64,000 nt of DNA, taken from assembly GCF_000013985.1 (NCBI RefSeq), contig NC_008048.1, forward strand, positions 992,001 through 1,056,000, in the 5' to 3' direction. The DNA comes from Sphingopyxis alaskensis RB2256. GTDB taxonomy: Bacteria > Pseudomonadota > Alphaproteobacteria > Sphingomonadales > Sphingomonadaceae. Made by a program: the position numbers and the translations under genes. This document shows positions 27,512-37,016 of this stretch, piece by piece (position 1 is the first letter of the stretch; each line of letters opens with the position of its first letter). The notes beneath the pieces were generated by a model that worked only from the letters and a program-made list of their open reading frames with translations, made no database searches and was not told the DNA's origin.

Positions 27512-27937
27512 ATGACCGGACTTCCGCCCTTTCACATCGCTTTTCCCGTGCATGACCTCGACGCTGCGCGCGCTTTCTATGGTGGCATACTCGGCTGCCC
27601 CGAAGGACGCAGCGACGCCGACTGGATCGACTTCGACCTTTATGGCCACCAGATCGTCGCGCACCGTGTCGACACAAGGCCCGACGCCATAGCGGGCCAC
27701 AATCCGGTCGATGGCCATGCGGTTCCCGTCCCGCACTTCGGCGTGGTGCTGCCGCCTGCGGAATGGCGCGCGCTTGCCGACCGACTGCGGAACGCCGGGG
27801 TGGCCTTTGTGATCGAACCCCATACGCGCTTCGCCGGCGAAGCAGGCGAACAATCGACGATGTTTTTCCACGATCCGTCGGGCAATGCGCTCGAGTTCAA
27901 GGCCTTTGCCGATCTCGGTCAATTGTTCGCGACCTAG
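27512..27937 (+). CDS. VOC (glyoxalase/bleomycin-resistance fold) protein
   Basis: A 141-residue VOC protein: starts [26 protein letters not shown] and ends with [16 protein letters not shown], the two beta-alpha-beta-beta-beta halves of the vicinal-oxygen-chelate fold, with His and Glu placed as metal ligands. No substrate can be assigned. The ATG at 27512 has CAGGAGC upstream. Its TAG stop at 27935-27937 lies inside the CTAG end of the MITE-like element that follows, so the native C-terminus may have been altered by the insertion. Confidence 0.85.
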   Translation: MTGLPPFHIAFPVHDLDAARAFYGGILGCPEGRSDADWIDFDLYGHQIVAHRVDTRPDAIAGHNPVDGHAVPVPHFGVVLPPAEWRALADRLRNAGVAFVIEPHTRFAGEAGEQSTMFFHDPSGNALEFKAFADLGQLFAT

Positions 27938-28206
27938 AGCGCGATGACATGATATTGATCCACCGTGACGGAGGCGATTTTGGCCGAGTGCGAGGCGCGA
28001 GGAGCGGTGCGATGCGGGACATCGCGCCCGACGAGCAACGTGGCAATCGGCCAGAATCGACCCGCCCCGGAGGGGTTGCCCCCTGAAGCCCGCCGGACAG
28101 CGGCGCGTCTCTGGACCGGGCAACCAGCCCGTCCTGCGAGACGCTTCTTGCCGACGAACTTCAGGGGGCAATCACGGTGGGTCAATATCAGGTCATCGCG
28201 TTCTAG
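27934..28206. mobile_element. 273-bp MITE-like element with 34-bp terminal inverted repeats
   Basis: Left end 27934-27967 starts CTAGAGCGCGATGACATGAT; right end 28173-28206 is its near-perfect reverse complement (about three mismatches), ending CGCGTTCTAG. It carries no credible gene, although a minus-strand frame of 83 codons spans nearly all of it. Size and structure fit a non-autonomous element moved by a transposase elsewhere. It fills most of the 403-base gap between the VOC and fasciclin genes; in the rest (28207-28340) I see nothing. Confidence 0.7.
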
Positions 28207-28340
28207 GGTCAGGGCTCTGGGCCGCGACCATCCGCGCCGATACCGCCTTTACCGCCTGGGGCGAGGTCGTCGACGGGACCTGCCCCGGGCGATTGCGCTT
28301 GCGCTCCGCCGCGGCCAAGCGACCGCGGCGGAACGGTCGG

Positions 28341-28895
28341 TCAGGCGGGGAGCAGCACCGCGTCGATCACATGGATCACGCCGTTCGACTGGATGACGTC
28401 GGCGGGAGCGATCTTGGCCTTGCCGCCGTTGGCGTCGCTGACATACCAGGCGCCGTCCTTTTCCCAGACGGTGATCGTTCCGCCCTGAACGGTGGTCAGC
28501 ACTGCCTTGCCGCCGTTCGCCTTGGCCTGCGCGGCGATGTCGGCGGCGGTCAGTCTGCCGGGCACGACATGATAGGTGAGCACGCCGGTCAGCGCCGCCT
28601 TGCTTTCGGGCTTCAGCAGCGTATCGACCGTTCCGGCGGGCAGCTTGGCGAAGGCGTCGTTGGTCGGCGCGAACACGGTGAACGGGCCGGGCGAGGCGAG
28701 CGTGTCGACCAGTCCGGCGGCCTTCACCGCGGCGACCAGCGTGGTGTGATCCTTTGAATTGGCGGCATTTTCGACGATATTCCTGGTTTCATACATCGCC
28801 GCGCCGCCGACCATCGGGTTCCTGGCGAGCGCGGCACCGCCGCCGGCGATCATGGCGGTCGCGGCGACTGCGAGCGCGATACGGGAAATAGCCAT
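28341..28895 (-). CDS. Fasciclin-domain secreted protein
   Basis: A 184-residue protein with a signal peptide (MAISRIALAVAATAMIAGGG, cleaved after AALA) and one FAS1 domain: GPFTVFAPTNDAFAKLP, TYHVVPGRLTAADIA, and VIQSNGVIHVIDAVLLP. Unlike the protein at 5927-6535 it has no lipobox, so it should be periplasmic or secreted. The ATG at 28895 has GGAAGGATG upstream. Probable role in surface contacts. Confidence 0.9.
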   Translation of the reverse strand: MAISRIALAVAATAMIAGGGAALARNPMVGGAAMYETRNIVENAANSKDHTTLVAAVKAAGLVDTLASPGPFTVFAPTNDAFAKLPAGTVDTLLKPESKAALTGVLTYHVVPGRLTAADIAAQAKANGGKAVLTTVQGGTITVWEKDGAWYVSDANGGKAKIAPADVIQSNGVIHVIDAVLLPA

Positions 28896-28990
28896 TTTAC
28901 ATCCTTCCAAATGTCGCACCCCGGGGGATGGGGCAGGATGAAAGCTAGGGTATGCGCGCGGATGCGACGACCTGTCCTTTGGGCGGTATG

Positions 28991-30364
28991 TCAGCCGCGC
29001 GCGGCTTCCCACGCGGCAAGGGCCCGCGCGCGCGCCGCTTCATGGCCGATCAGCGGTTCGGGATAGCCCGGCGCGCCGCTGTCGCGGCCATGGCTCGCCG
29101 CAATCTCGGCGTCGGACAGATGCGCGAGTTCGGGAACATGGGCGCGGACATAATCGGCCATCGCGAAGCGCTCGCATTGCAGCAGTGGCGACATGATCCG
29201 CGAAAAGACCGGGGCATCGACCCCGGTGCCCGCGACATATTGCCAGTTCATCGCGTTGGACCCCAGATCGGCGTCGAGCAACGTGTCCCAGAACCAGCGC
29301 TCGCCGCGCCGCCAGTCGATGAGCAGATGCTTGACGAGGAAGGAGGCGGTGACCATCCGCACGCGATTGTGCATCCATCCCGTCTGCCACAGCTCGCGCA
29401 TTCCGGCATCGACGACGGGATAGCCGGTGCGGCCGCGCGTCCATGCGGCAAAGTCGCGGTCGGCGTCGGCGCCGGTCCGCCAGGCGAAACGGTCGAACAG
29501 CTCGCGGCCGTTGCGGTCGGCATAATCGGGCATCTGGTCGACCAGATTGATCCCATGCTCGCGCCAGCCCAGTTCCGAGCGATAGCTTTCCGCCCCGGCA
29601 TCGTCGCGTTCGCCGATCGCATGCCAGAGCGCGCGCGGCGAGATTTCGCCGAAATGGAGGTGCGGCGACAGGCGCGAGGTCGCGGGCTGTGCGGGATAAT
29701 CGCGCCGCGCCTTATAATCGCCGATCGCGTCGAGCCAGTCGCGCGCCGCGCGCCACGCACCCTTTTCGCCGGGGCACCACGCGCCGAACCCCGCCGCCCA
29801 ATTGGGCCGCGTCGGCAGCAAGTCCCAGTCGGCCAGATCGTCCGAGCGCGGCCAGCTCGCGGGTGCGGGAACGGCGTCGGGCGCCGCCTGAGGGAGTGTG
29901 GGCGGCATATGGTCGAGCAGGCGGCGATACCAGGGGGTGAAGACGCGATAGCGCGCGCCCTGGCCATTGACGATGCTGTCCGGCGCGGCGAGGTAGTTGC
30001 CGTCGTGCAGGACCAGCGCGATGTCCGTCGGCAGGCGCTCCTCGCTATGCTTCCACCATGGTTCGTAGGCATGGGTGGCGTGAATCCGGCGGCTGCCCGT
30101 TTCGCGCGCGATGCGGGCGAGTTCCGTGTGCGCCGCGCCGCGCCGCAGGATCAGTTTGCTGCCGCGTTTTTTCAGGCTCGCGCCCAGCGCGGTCAGGCTG
30201 TGGTGCAGCCACCAGCGCTGCGCCGCGCCGATCTTCCAGGTCCCCGGCGTTTCATCGTCGAGGATGAAAACCGGAATCACGGCGCCACCGGCAATCGCCG
30301 CGAGCAGGGCGGGATGGTCGTGGACGCGCAGATCCTGCCGCAGCCAGAGCAGCGACGCCGTCAC
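28991..30364 (-). CDS. phrB: Deoxyribodipyrimidine photolyase
   Basis: Uses light and FAD to reverse pyrimidine dimers. The 457-residue protein has the antenna domain start LLWLRQDLRVHDHPAL, the region SRLSPHLHFGEISPRA, and the FAD-binding end with RTGYPVVDAGMRELWQTGWMHNR and DADLGSNAMNWQYVAGTG. These features fit class I CPD photolyases. It begins with GTG at 30364, overlapping the stop of the FAD oxidoreductase as GTGA, so the two are coupled. Confidence 0.95.
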   Translation of the reverse strand: MTASLLWLRQDLRVHDHPALLAAIAGGAVIPVFILDDETPGTWKIGAAQRWWLHHSLTALGASLKKRGSKLILRRGAAHTELARIARETGSRRIHATHAYEPWWKHSEERLPTDIALVLHDGNYLAAPDSIVNGQGARYRVFTPWYRRLLDHMPPTLPQAAPDAVPAPASWPRSDDLADWDLLPTRPNWAAGFGAWCPGEKGAWRAARDWLDAIGDYKARRDYPAQPATSRLSPHLHFGEISPRALWHAIGERDDAGAESYRSELGWREHGINLVDQMPDYADRNGRELFDRFAWRTGADADRDFAAWTRGRTGYPVVDAGMRELWQTGWMHNRVRMVTASFLVKHLLIDWRRGERWFWDTLLDADLGSNAMNWQYVAGTGVDAPVFSRIMSPLLQCERFAMADYVRAHVPELAHLSDAEIAASHGRDSGAPGYPEPLIGHEAARARALAAWEAARG

Positions 30365-31323
30365 CCGCCGACCCCCGCCAGCGCGCGCGCGGTCGCGATC
30401 GCCGCGCCCAGATCGTGACCGCTGCGCCACGCATGTTCGACAAAGCCGTGCGACAGCCAGTCGCCGCACGCGCCGAGGCCGAGTGCGTCGTTCCACAAAT
30501 GGCCAAGCTCGCTACCCGACGGCTGGCCGAGCATCCAGCGCTGGGCCGCGGCGAAACAGGGTTCCGGCACCGGCTGGCCGATGAGCGCCCCCAGCTCCGA
30601 CCGCAACAGGTCGCAGACGACCGCCGGATCGTCGGCGAGATGCGCCTCGCTCCAGTTCCAGTCGGCCTGCACCACCCAATGTTCGGTGGCCGTGCGCTGC
30701 GGCCGGGCGTTGCCGCGCACCGCGCAAACGATCGGCGCGGAGCCGCGGAGGAAGGCCGACGGCGCGCCCAGCGGCTGATGAAAGGCAAACATCGCGCTCC
30801 AGATGGCGCGCGAATGCGCGGCCATTGCGGCGCGCGCCATGCCGAAATCATGCAGCGACAGCAGCGGCGCCGCCTGTTCCCCCGGAATCGCGACCACCGC
30901 AATGTCGAACGGCCCGCTGCGCTCCTTTTCGCGGTGCAGGAACCATTGGCCGTCGATACGCGACAAGGCGGTGATCGCGGCGCCCAACCGGACATCGTGC
31001 CCGCCCGCCATATGCTTGAGCGGCGCGTTCATCGTCGGCACGCCGATCCACGCATCCTGCCCGGCGTCGGGCCAGGGGGCGGCACATCCCGCCGCCTCCC
31101 AGCGATCGACGCGCGCGCGAAAGTCCGCCGAGCGCACGGTGAAATGCGTCGCGCCATGGTCGAAGGCGATCTCGCCGCGCGGCGTCGCCGCGCGCCGCGC
31201 CGCCATGCGCCCGCCAATGCCGCGCGCCTTGTCGAACAGCGTCACCCTGGTTCCGGCGGCGCGCAGCGCATCGGCGCACGCCAGCCCGGCTATTCCGGCT
31301 CCGACAATCGCGGCGCGCATCAT
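30361..31323 (-). CDS. FAD/NAD(P)-binding amine-oxidase-like protein (renalase-like)
   Basis: A 320-residue flavoprotein. The N-terminal dinucleotide fold reads MRAAIVGAGIAGLACADALRAAG, followed by GIGGRMAARR as in the renalase/amine-oxidase group, and a C-terminal FAD part with GLGACGDWLSHGFVEHAW. Such genes often sit beside photolyases in Proteobacteria; what they do there is not known. The ATG at 31323 has GGAGCGCCCG upstream. It is divergent from the LOV-LuxR gene. Confidence 0.85.
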   Translation of the reverse strand: MMRAAIVGAGIAGLACADALRAAGTRVTLFDKARGIGGRMAARRAATPRGEIAFDHGATHFTVRSADFRARVDRWEAAGCAAPWPDAGQDAWIGVPTMNAPLKHMAGGHDVRLGAAITALSRIDGQWFLHREKERSGPFDIAVVAIPGEQAAPLLSLHDFGMARAAMAAHSRAIWSAMFAFHQPLGAPSAFLRGSAPIVCAVRGNARPQRTATEHWVVQADWNWSEAHLADDPAVVCDLLRSELGALIGQPVPEPCFAAAQRWMLGQPSGSELGHLWNDALGLGACGDWLSHGFVEHAWRSGHDLGAAIATARALAGVGG

Positions 31324-31509
31324 CGGGCGCTCCGGTCGGACTGGCGGGCGGTGAAGCGCGAGACAGAATGGAGGGTGCGCGGGGAACAGTCGGGCGCGCG
31401 CAACGTCTTGATCGGAAGCATCGGATTTTCTTGCCCGGTGCAGGTGCCTTGCCACAAGATGCACCATCGGGCAGGTCGGTCAGAACGGCAGGAGTGAGGT
31501 CAAGGCAGG

Positions 31510-32097
31510 ATGACGTTAAAGGCGATGATCGCGACCAGCCCGATCGCGGCGGTAATCAGCAATCCCCATCTTCCCGACAATCCCATCGTCGAATGCAACG
31601 ATGCCTTTGCCGCGCTGACCGGATACCGGCCCGACGAAATCATCGGCCGCAACTGCCGCTTTCTGACCGGCCCCGATACCGAGCCCGAACTCAGTGCCGA
31701 ACTGCGCCGCGCGATCCGCGACCGCCGCGCGGCGCTGGTCGAGATACTGAACTACAAGAAGGACGGCACGCGCTTCCGCAACGCGGTGCTGGTTGCGCCG
31801 CTGTTCGGACCCGACGGCGAGCTTGAGTATTTTCTGGGCTCGCAGATGGAGGTCGAGCGCGGCGATGCGCGCGCCGACGATCGGCGCGATGCGGCACGCG
31901 CGCGCATCGCCGCGCTGTCGCCGCGTCAGCGCGAGGTGCTGCTGCTGATGGCCGAAGGGCTGCTCAACAAGCAGATCGCGTGGAGGCTGGGCCTCTCTGA
32001 ACGCACGATCAAGATGCACCGTTCGGCGCTGCTCCGCTCGCTCGGGGTCGAAACGACCGCCGATGCGATCCGGCTCGCGGTCGAGGCGGGATACTGA
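31510..32097 (+). CDS. LOV-LuxR blue-light transcription regulator
   Basis: A 195-residue, two-domain protein like EL222. The LOV domain (about 10-118) has the photo-adduct motif GRNCRFLTG with Cys49, then LNYKKDGTRFRN with the two flavin-contact asparagines, and the final FLGSQMEV with the flavin glutamine. The LuxR-type helix-turn-helix (about 135-195) reads LSPRQREVLLLMAEGLLNKQIAWRL and SERTIKMHRSALLRSLGV. It should bind FMN and sense blue light to control transcription. It lies divergent from the photolyase operon, an obvious target. The next 200 bases to the btuD end hold no gene. Confidence 0.93.
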   Translation: MTLKAMIATSPIAAVISNPHLPDNPIVECNDAFAALTGYRPDEIIGRNCRFLTGPDTEPELSAELRRAIRDRRAALVEILNYKKDGTRFRNAVLVAPLFGPDGELEYFLGSQMEVERGDARADDRRDAARARIAALSPRQREVLLLMAEGLLNKQIAWRLGLSERTIKMHRSALLRSLGVETTADAIRLAVEAGY

Positions 32098-32299
32098 AAC
32101 CCCCGCCCGCCAAAGTCGATTACGCGGCAGGTAGTTGAGCGACCGCATTCGCCTTGCGTAAACAGGTGGCGGATGTCCGGCCGGTACCCTCTCCCTCGTC
32201 TCCCCGGTCTGTCTGGGTCGCACGGCCCGGCCGGGCATTCGAGCGCCCGTAGGTGCCGGACACGCCCGCGCCCGCCGGGGGTGCCCGGCCGGATGGGGC

Positions 32300-33079
32300 T
32301 CAGGCCAGGGGCCGCACACGACCGAGCGCGGTGATGGTGGGCCACGGACCGCCGTTTTCAATGCGCGCGTCGATGCCATAGACCGCGCGCAGCCGCTCCG
32401 CTGTCAACACATGGCCGGCTGGCCCGTCGGCCAGGATCCGTCCCGTGTCGATCAACAGGAGCCGGTCGCAATAGCGCGCCGCCATAGCGAGGTCGTGCAG
32501 CACCGCGATCACCGTCCCGCCCGCCGCGGCTTCGGCGCGCAGCAGGTCCATCACGTCGATCTGATGTCCGGGGTCGAGGCTGGCGAGCGGCTCGTCGGCG
32601 ATCAGCGCCGCCGCCTCGACCGCCAGCGCGCGCGCGAACATGGCCCGTGCGCGCTCGCCGCCCGACAATTCGGTAGCGACCCGGTCGCGCAGATGCAGCA
32701 CGTCGGCGCGCGCCATCGCGCGCTCGATCGCCGCAAGGTCGGCCGCTCCAATCCGCGACATGGGGGCGAGGTGCGGCAGGCGGCCGAGCCCGACGAGCCG
32801 CTCGACGGTGAGCGGCCAGTGGAGGAGTTGCCCCTGCGGGACATAGGCGATGCGCCGCGCGCGTTCGGCGCGCGACATGGCGGCGGCTTCGACGCCATCG
32901 ACCTGCACCGAACCGCTTGCCGGGACGAGGCCCAGCAAGGCGCGCACGAGCGTCGACTTGCCCGCGCCATTCGGTCCGACGATGGCGGTCAGTGTGCCGG
33001 GCGCAAAGGCGGTGCTGACGTCATGCAGCACGGCGCGGCGGCCGAGCGTGACGCTGACCCGATCGAGCGCCAGCGTCAC
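32300..33079 (-). CDS. btuD: Vitamin B12 ABC transporter ATP-binding protein
   Basis: A 259-residue ABC ATPase: Walker A GPNGAGKST, Q-loop YVPQGQLLHWP, signature ELSGGERARAMFARAL, Walker B ALIADEPLASLDPG, H-loop LHDLAMAARYCDR. It drives the FecCD-type importer. It starts at GTG 33079, overlapping the permease stop as GTGA. The family (HmuV/FecE/BtuD) handles iron chelates or B12; the riboswitch upstream of this operon points to B12. Confidence 0.88.
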   Translation of the reverse strand: MTLALDRVSVTLGRRAVLHDVSTAFAPGTLTAIVGPNGAGKSTLVRALLGLVPASGSVQVDGVEAAAMSRAERARRIAYVPQGQLLHWPLTVERLVGLGRLPHLAPMSRIGAADLAAIERAMARADVLHLRDRVATELSGGERARAMFARALAVEAAALIADEPLASLDPGHQIDVMDLLRAEAAAGGTVIAVLHDLAMAARYCDRLLLIDTGRILADGPAGHVLTAERLRAVYGIDARIENGGPWPTITALGRVRPLA

Positions 33080-34077
33080 CACAGCCGCCGCTCGCGCATC
33101 AGGTGGACGAGGAAGACGGGCACGCCCAGAAAGGCGGTGACGACGCCGAGTTTCAGCTCGTTCGTCGCCGGGATGACGCGCACACCGATGTCGGCAAGCG
33201 TCAGCAGCGCCGCGCCGCCGATCGCCGAGGGGAGCAGGATCGCCGACGGGCTGCGGTCGGTGAGCGGACGGACGAGGTGCGGGACGATCAGCCCGATAAA
33301 GCCGATTGCGCCCGACACGGCGACCGCGCCGCCGACGCCGATCGCGGTGCCGAGCAGCAGCCGCGCCCGCGTGCGCCTCAGGTCGGTGCCCAGCGCCTGC
33401 GCCGCATCCTCGCCCAGCGACAGCGCATCGAGCGCGCGGCCGTTCCACAGCAGCATCGCCATGCCGGTCGCGATGCACGGCAGCGCGATCCACAGATGAT
33501 CGAAGGAACGATTTTCGAGGCTGCCGAGCAGCCAGGTCATGATTTCCATCGCCGCGAAGGGATTGGGCGACAGGTTGAGCGCGAGGCTGGTCCCCGCAAC
33601 CGCGAGCGCGCCGACCGCGATGCCTGCGAGGATCAGGGTCAGCGGGCTTTCGGCCTGGCCCGCGAGCATGACGAGCAGCGCCAGCGAGACGAGCGCGCCG
33701 CCCGTGGCGAGCAAGGGCAGCATCGCCGGATGCAATTCCGCCAGCCCGAAATAGAGCGCGACGACGCCGCCGAGCGCCGCGGCGTTCGACGTGCCGAGCA
33801 CCGAGGGTTCGGCGAGCGGGTTACGCAAATAGCCTTGCAACGCCGCGCCCGCGAGCCCCAGCATCGCGCCGATGGCGAGCGCGAGCAAGGTGCGCGGCAG
33901 GCGCAGCTCGAACAGGATGATCGCGGCGATCCGGTCGTCGCCGCCCGTCGCCGCGGCGAAGAGGCGGCCCGGCGACAGCGCGACCGGGCCGAAGAGCAGC
34001 GAGGCCAGGGCCGCGGCGAGGGTGAGCGCGAGAAGCCCGGTCATCAGCGACCAGCGTGGCGGGGCGACGCGGCTCAT
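33076..34077 (-). CDS. btuC: Vitamin B12 ABC transporter permease
   Basis: A 333-residue FecCD-family permease with about ten helices. Typical segments are LRLPRTLLALAIGAMLGLAGAALQGYLRNPLAEPSVLG (shown in part), GGAVAVSGAIGFIGLIVPHLVR, and the C-terminal GVVTAFLGVPVFLVHLM. It forms the membrane channel with BtuD. ATG 34077 overlaps the stop of btuF as ATGA. Confidence 0.88.
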   Translation of the reverse strand: MSRVAPPRWSLMTGLLALTLAAALASLLFGPVALSPGRLFAAATGGDDRIAAIILFELRLPRTLLALAIGAMLGLAGAALQGYLRNPLAEPSVLGTSNAAALGGVVALYFGLAELHPAMLPLLATGGALVSLALLVMLAGQAESPLTLILAGIAVGALAVAGTSLALNLSPNPFAAMEIMTWLLGSLENRSFDHLWIALPCIATGMAMLLWNGRALDALSLGEDAAQALGTDLRRTRARLLLGTAIGVGGAVAVSGAIGFIGLIVPHLVRPLTDRSPSAILLPSAIGGAALLTLADIGVRVIPATNELKLGVVTAFLGVPVFLVHLMRERRLW

Positions 34078-34931
34078 GCGCCGCCGCCGTCGTGCCGGAC
34101 GATCTGCGCGGCGATGCTCTGCGCGGCGCGCGCATAGGCGGGGCCGCCGCACACCGTCCACGCCTGCGGGACCGAAATGCGCGGAATATGGTCGAGCGCC
34201 GGATGATGCAGCATTTCGCTGCCCTGATCGGTCACGGCATCGGTCGCGCTTTCGACGATCAGGAAATCGGGATCGGCGGCGACCATCTCCTCCAGGCTGA
34301 CCTGCGCGAGCGGGGGCCTGCCGAGCCTGGCCGCCAGATTGACGAGGCCCGCGCGCGTCATCAGATCATCGACCAGCGTGCCGGTGCCGGTCATATAGCC
34401 GCGGCGCTGGTAATAGGCCGCGACACGCCCGCGGCCGGGACGCGGCAGCGCGGCGAGATCGCCCTGCATGTCGGCGATCAGCGCGTCGCCGCGTTCGGGA
34501 TGACCGACCGCGGCGGCGGTCTGGCGGATCGCGCGATAGATGTCGTCGAGATGGTTGGCGGGCACCACGTCGAGCAGGGGATAGCGCGCATCGGGCAGCG
34601 CCGCGAGGGCAGCGCTGCCGCGCGCGGGCATTCCGACCACCAGGTCGGGGTTCGCCGCGAGCAGCTGTTCGGCCGAACCGTGGTGCTGCGGCAGCCCGCG
34701 CGCAAGCGTGGGCACCGCCGACAGGCCGGGATCGCGCGCATTGTGCGTCAGCCCGACGATCTGGCGGCGGTCGGCAAGCGCGAGCAGCAGCTGGTCGGTG
34801 CAGAGATTCAGCGACAGGATGCGCTGCGGCACGTCGCCTTGATGCGGGGGGCCGCGATCGGCGGGCGCCGCCGCCAGCACCCCCGCGGCGCCGATCAGCG
34901 CCGCGCCGATCAGCGCGGGCCTGATCGCCAT
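34074..34931 (-). CDS. btuF: Cobalamin periplasmic binding protein
   Basis: A 285-residue class III binding protein with a signal peptide (about 22 residues). The family start RILSLNLCTDQLLLALADRRQIVGLTH is clear; later there is LVVGMPARGSAAL and VSLEEMVAADPDFLIVES. It would deliver cobalamin or a related corrinoid to BtuCD. ATG 34931 is used; a GTG one codon earlier is possible. It lies 42 bases after btuB. Confidence 0.85.
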   Translation of the reverse strand: MAIRPALIGAALIGAAGVLAAAPADRGPPHQGDVPQRILSLNLCTDQLLLALADRRQIVGLTHNARDPGLSAVPTLARGLPQHHGSAEQLLAANPDLVVGMPARGSAALAALPDARYPLLDVVPANHLDDIYRAIRQTAAAVGHPERGDALIADMQGDLAALPRPGRGRVAAYYQRRGYMTGTGTLVDDLMTRAGLVNLAARLGRPPLAQVSLEEMVAADPDFLIVESATDAVTDQGSEMLHHPALDHIPRISVPQAWTVCGGPAYARAAQSIAAQIVRHDGGGA

Positions 34932-34973
34932 CACCTCGCTATCCCGCTCATACCCATCTCCCCCGCCGCGCCA

Positions 34974-36830
34974 TCAGAATCGCGCCCGCACCCCGCCATG
35001 GGCGGCGCGGCCATAGGTGCCAAAGTTGAACGCCGTCGCATAATCGGCGTCGAACAGATTATCGACGCGGCCGTACACTTCGATCCGCTCGGTAACCGCG
35101 AACGACGCGCGCACCCCGGCGAGCGCATAGCCGTCGAGCCGCACCATATTCGTCGCATTGTCGAAACTGTCGCCGACCATCGTGACCGTCGCGCCGGCCG
35201 ACAGCCCGAACGACCAGTCATGGTCCGCCGACAGGCTGACCGCATGCGCGGCGCGGCGCGGCAGGCGCTTGCCGTCGAACGCGGGCCGCCCCGACCGGTC
35301 GCGCGCGTCGATATAGCTGTACGACGCCGTGACGTTCAGTGCGTCGACGGGTTTCAGCGCCAGCGTCGCCTCGATCCCCTTGGCGCGCGTGCGGTCGATA
35401 TTGCCATAGGTGAAGGTCGCATTGTCGAAATTGATCTGGTCGGTCGTGTTGCGCAGGAAGGCGGTGAGCGACACCAGCGCGCGCCCGTCGGCGAGGCTCT
35501 GGTCGATGCCGACGTCATAGCTTTTCGAGCGTTCGGGACGCAGCGCCGCATTGCCGCTGAAGCTGTCGTAGAGCTGAAAGAGCGACGGCGCCTTGAACCC
35601 CTCGCCATAGCTCAAGCGGACATTGGTGGCGCCGCCGTTGGGCGAATAATTGGCGTTGGCGCCAAAGGTCGTGGCGCCGCCGAACTGGTTATGGTCGTCG
35701 TGGCGAACGCCGCCGGTCAGCGACAGGCCGGCGAGCGGCTGGACGATGGCGAGTGCATAGACGCTGTCGATATTGGCCTTCTGGCTGTCGGTCGAACCAA
35801 AGCCGAAGAAGTCATATTCGGGGCGCTCATGCTCGTAACCGAACACCAGCCTGGCGGTGTCGGCGGGGGCCACGACGCCCTGATATTCGAAGCGCAGGTT
35901 CGTGCCCTTATAGCCAAAGTCGGGGGCGGTGCCGCGCACGAAGAAATAGTCGCGCTCGTTGCGCATCCATGTCACCGCGGCGCGACTGGTGAAGCGACCG
36001 TCGAAGAGGCCGAGGTTCAGCCCGGCATAGCCGACATATTGGTCGAGCCTGGCGACGTCGGCGCTGTCGGCCGGAGCGCCGAAGAAGCTGTCGAAATCGA
36101 GGTCGGCGTTGATGTAATAGCCGCGCAGATCAAGGCTCAGCGCGTCGCTGAACGCGACCTTCAGCCGCGCATTGGCGGCGATATTTTCATATCCGTCGCG
36201 CTCGGTGCCGACCGCCGCCGACGAAATGCCGTCGGTGCGGAAATAGGCGCCACCGATGCTGCCCGACACCGGCCCGGTGGTGCCCGACAGGTCGGCCCTG
36301 GCGTTGACGGTGTCGCTATAGCCATATTCGGCCGATGCGCCGCCTGCGAAACCCGAGCCGGGCGTCGCCGTCATCACATTGACCACGCCGCCGATCGCCT
36401 GGCTGCCATGGACGACCGAGTTTGATCCGCGCAGCACCTCGATGCGGCGGATATTGCCGGTGAGCAGATGGCCGAAATCATAACCGTCGCCGATGCCGCT
36501 GGGGTCGTTGACCTTGACCCCGTCGATCAGCACCAGGGTCTGCGTCGTCTCGGCGCCGCGGATCGACACGCCGGTGACCGATCCGGTGGTGCCGGTGCGA
36601 TTGAATCGGATGCCGGGCGTCGTTGCGAGCAGGTCGACGACGTCGATCGTTTGCCGCGTTTCGATCGTGTCGGCGTCGATCACCGTGATCGCCTGACCGA
36701 CCTCGTCGCCGGGCTGTTCGATGCCCGATGCGGTAACGACGATGTCGTCGGCATCGGGGTTGGTTTCCTGCGCAACGACAGGGGTCGCAACGGCAAGGGC
36801 GATCATGGAAATGGTCGAATATCTGAACAT
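34974..36830 (-). CDS. btuB: TonB-dependent vitamin B12 receptor
   Basis: A 618-residue outer-membrane receptor. Signal peptide to VVAQ, TonB box DDIVVTASG, plug domain (VDLLATTPGIRFNRTG, SIRGAETTQTLVLIDGVKVND, RIEVLRGSNSVVHGSQAIGGVVNV), then the beta-barrel ending in GGVRARF with the terminal aromatic. The plug segments match BtuB. It imports cobalamin with TonB-ExbBD. The ATG at 36830 follows GGAGTCTCCC. A cobalamin riboswitch in its leader confirms the assignment. Confidence 0.93.
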   Translation of the reverse strand: MFRYSTISMIALAVATPVVAQETNPDADDIVVTASGIEQPGDEVGQAITVIDADTIETRQTIDVVDLLATTPGIRFNRTGTTGSVTGVSIRGAETTQTLVLIDGVKVNDPSGIGDGYDFGHLLTGNIRRIEVLRGSNSVVHGSQAIGGVVNVMTATPGSGFAGGASAEYGYSDTVNARADLSGTTGPVSGSIGGAYFRTDGISSAAVGTERDGYENIAANARLKVAFSDALSLDLRGYYINADLDFDSFFGAPADSADVARLDQYVGYAGLNLGLFDGRFTSRAAVTWMRNERDYFFVRGTAPDFGYKGTNLRFEYQGVVAPADTARLVFGYEHERPEYDFFGFGSTDSQKANIDSVYALAIVQPLAGLSLTGGVRHDDHNQFGGATTFGANANYSPNGGATNVRLSYGEGFKAPSLFQLYDSFSGNAALRPERSKSYDVGIDQSLADGRALVSLTAFLRNTTDQINFDNATFTYGNIDRTRAKGIEATLALKPVDALNVTASYSYIDARDRSGRPAFDGKRLPRRAAHAVSLSADHDWSFGLSAGATVTMVGDSFDNATNMVRLDGYALAGVRASFAVTERIEVYGRVDNLFDADYATAFNFGTYGRAAHGGVRARF

Positions 36831-37016
36831 GGGAGACTCCCGCACGCCGGCAACGAAGGCGGAGCCTGCCGAACCGCGTGAGCGGTCGACCGATGCCTTT
36901 GTCGCAAGCGGCGTAAAGACCCGCGACGCCGACACCAAAGCGGCTCCATCCGCTTGGTCGTCGCTCGACGGATGTCTCCGTGCCGTGGCCTTTCCCTGGA
37001 CCCAGGCATTGAGCGA

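Noticed and set aside
27934..28185. An 83-codon minus-strand frame across the MITE-like element
   Set aside because: It lies wholly within the repeat element, has no family resemblance and is best explained as open by chance.
32098..32299. A possible second riboswitch or terminator between the LOV gene and btuD
   Set aside because: The stretch is GC-rich with short inverted repeats but has no B12 box, conserved aptamer core or T-run.
34056..36425. A 789-codon plus-strand frame over btuF and btuB
   Set aside because: Antisense shadow of real minus-strand genes whose motifs and riboswitch are unambiguous.
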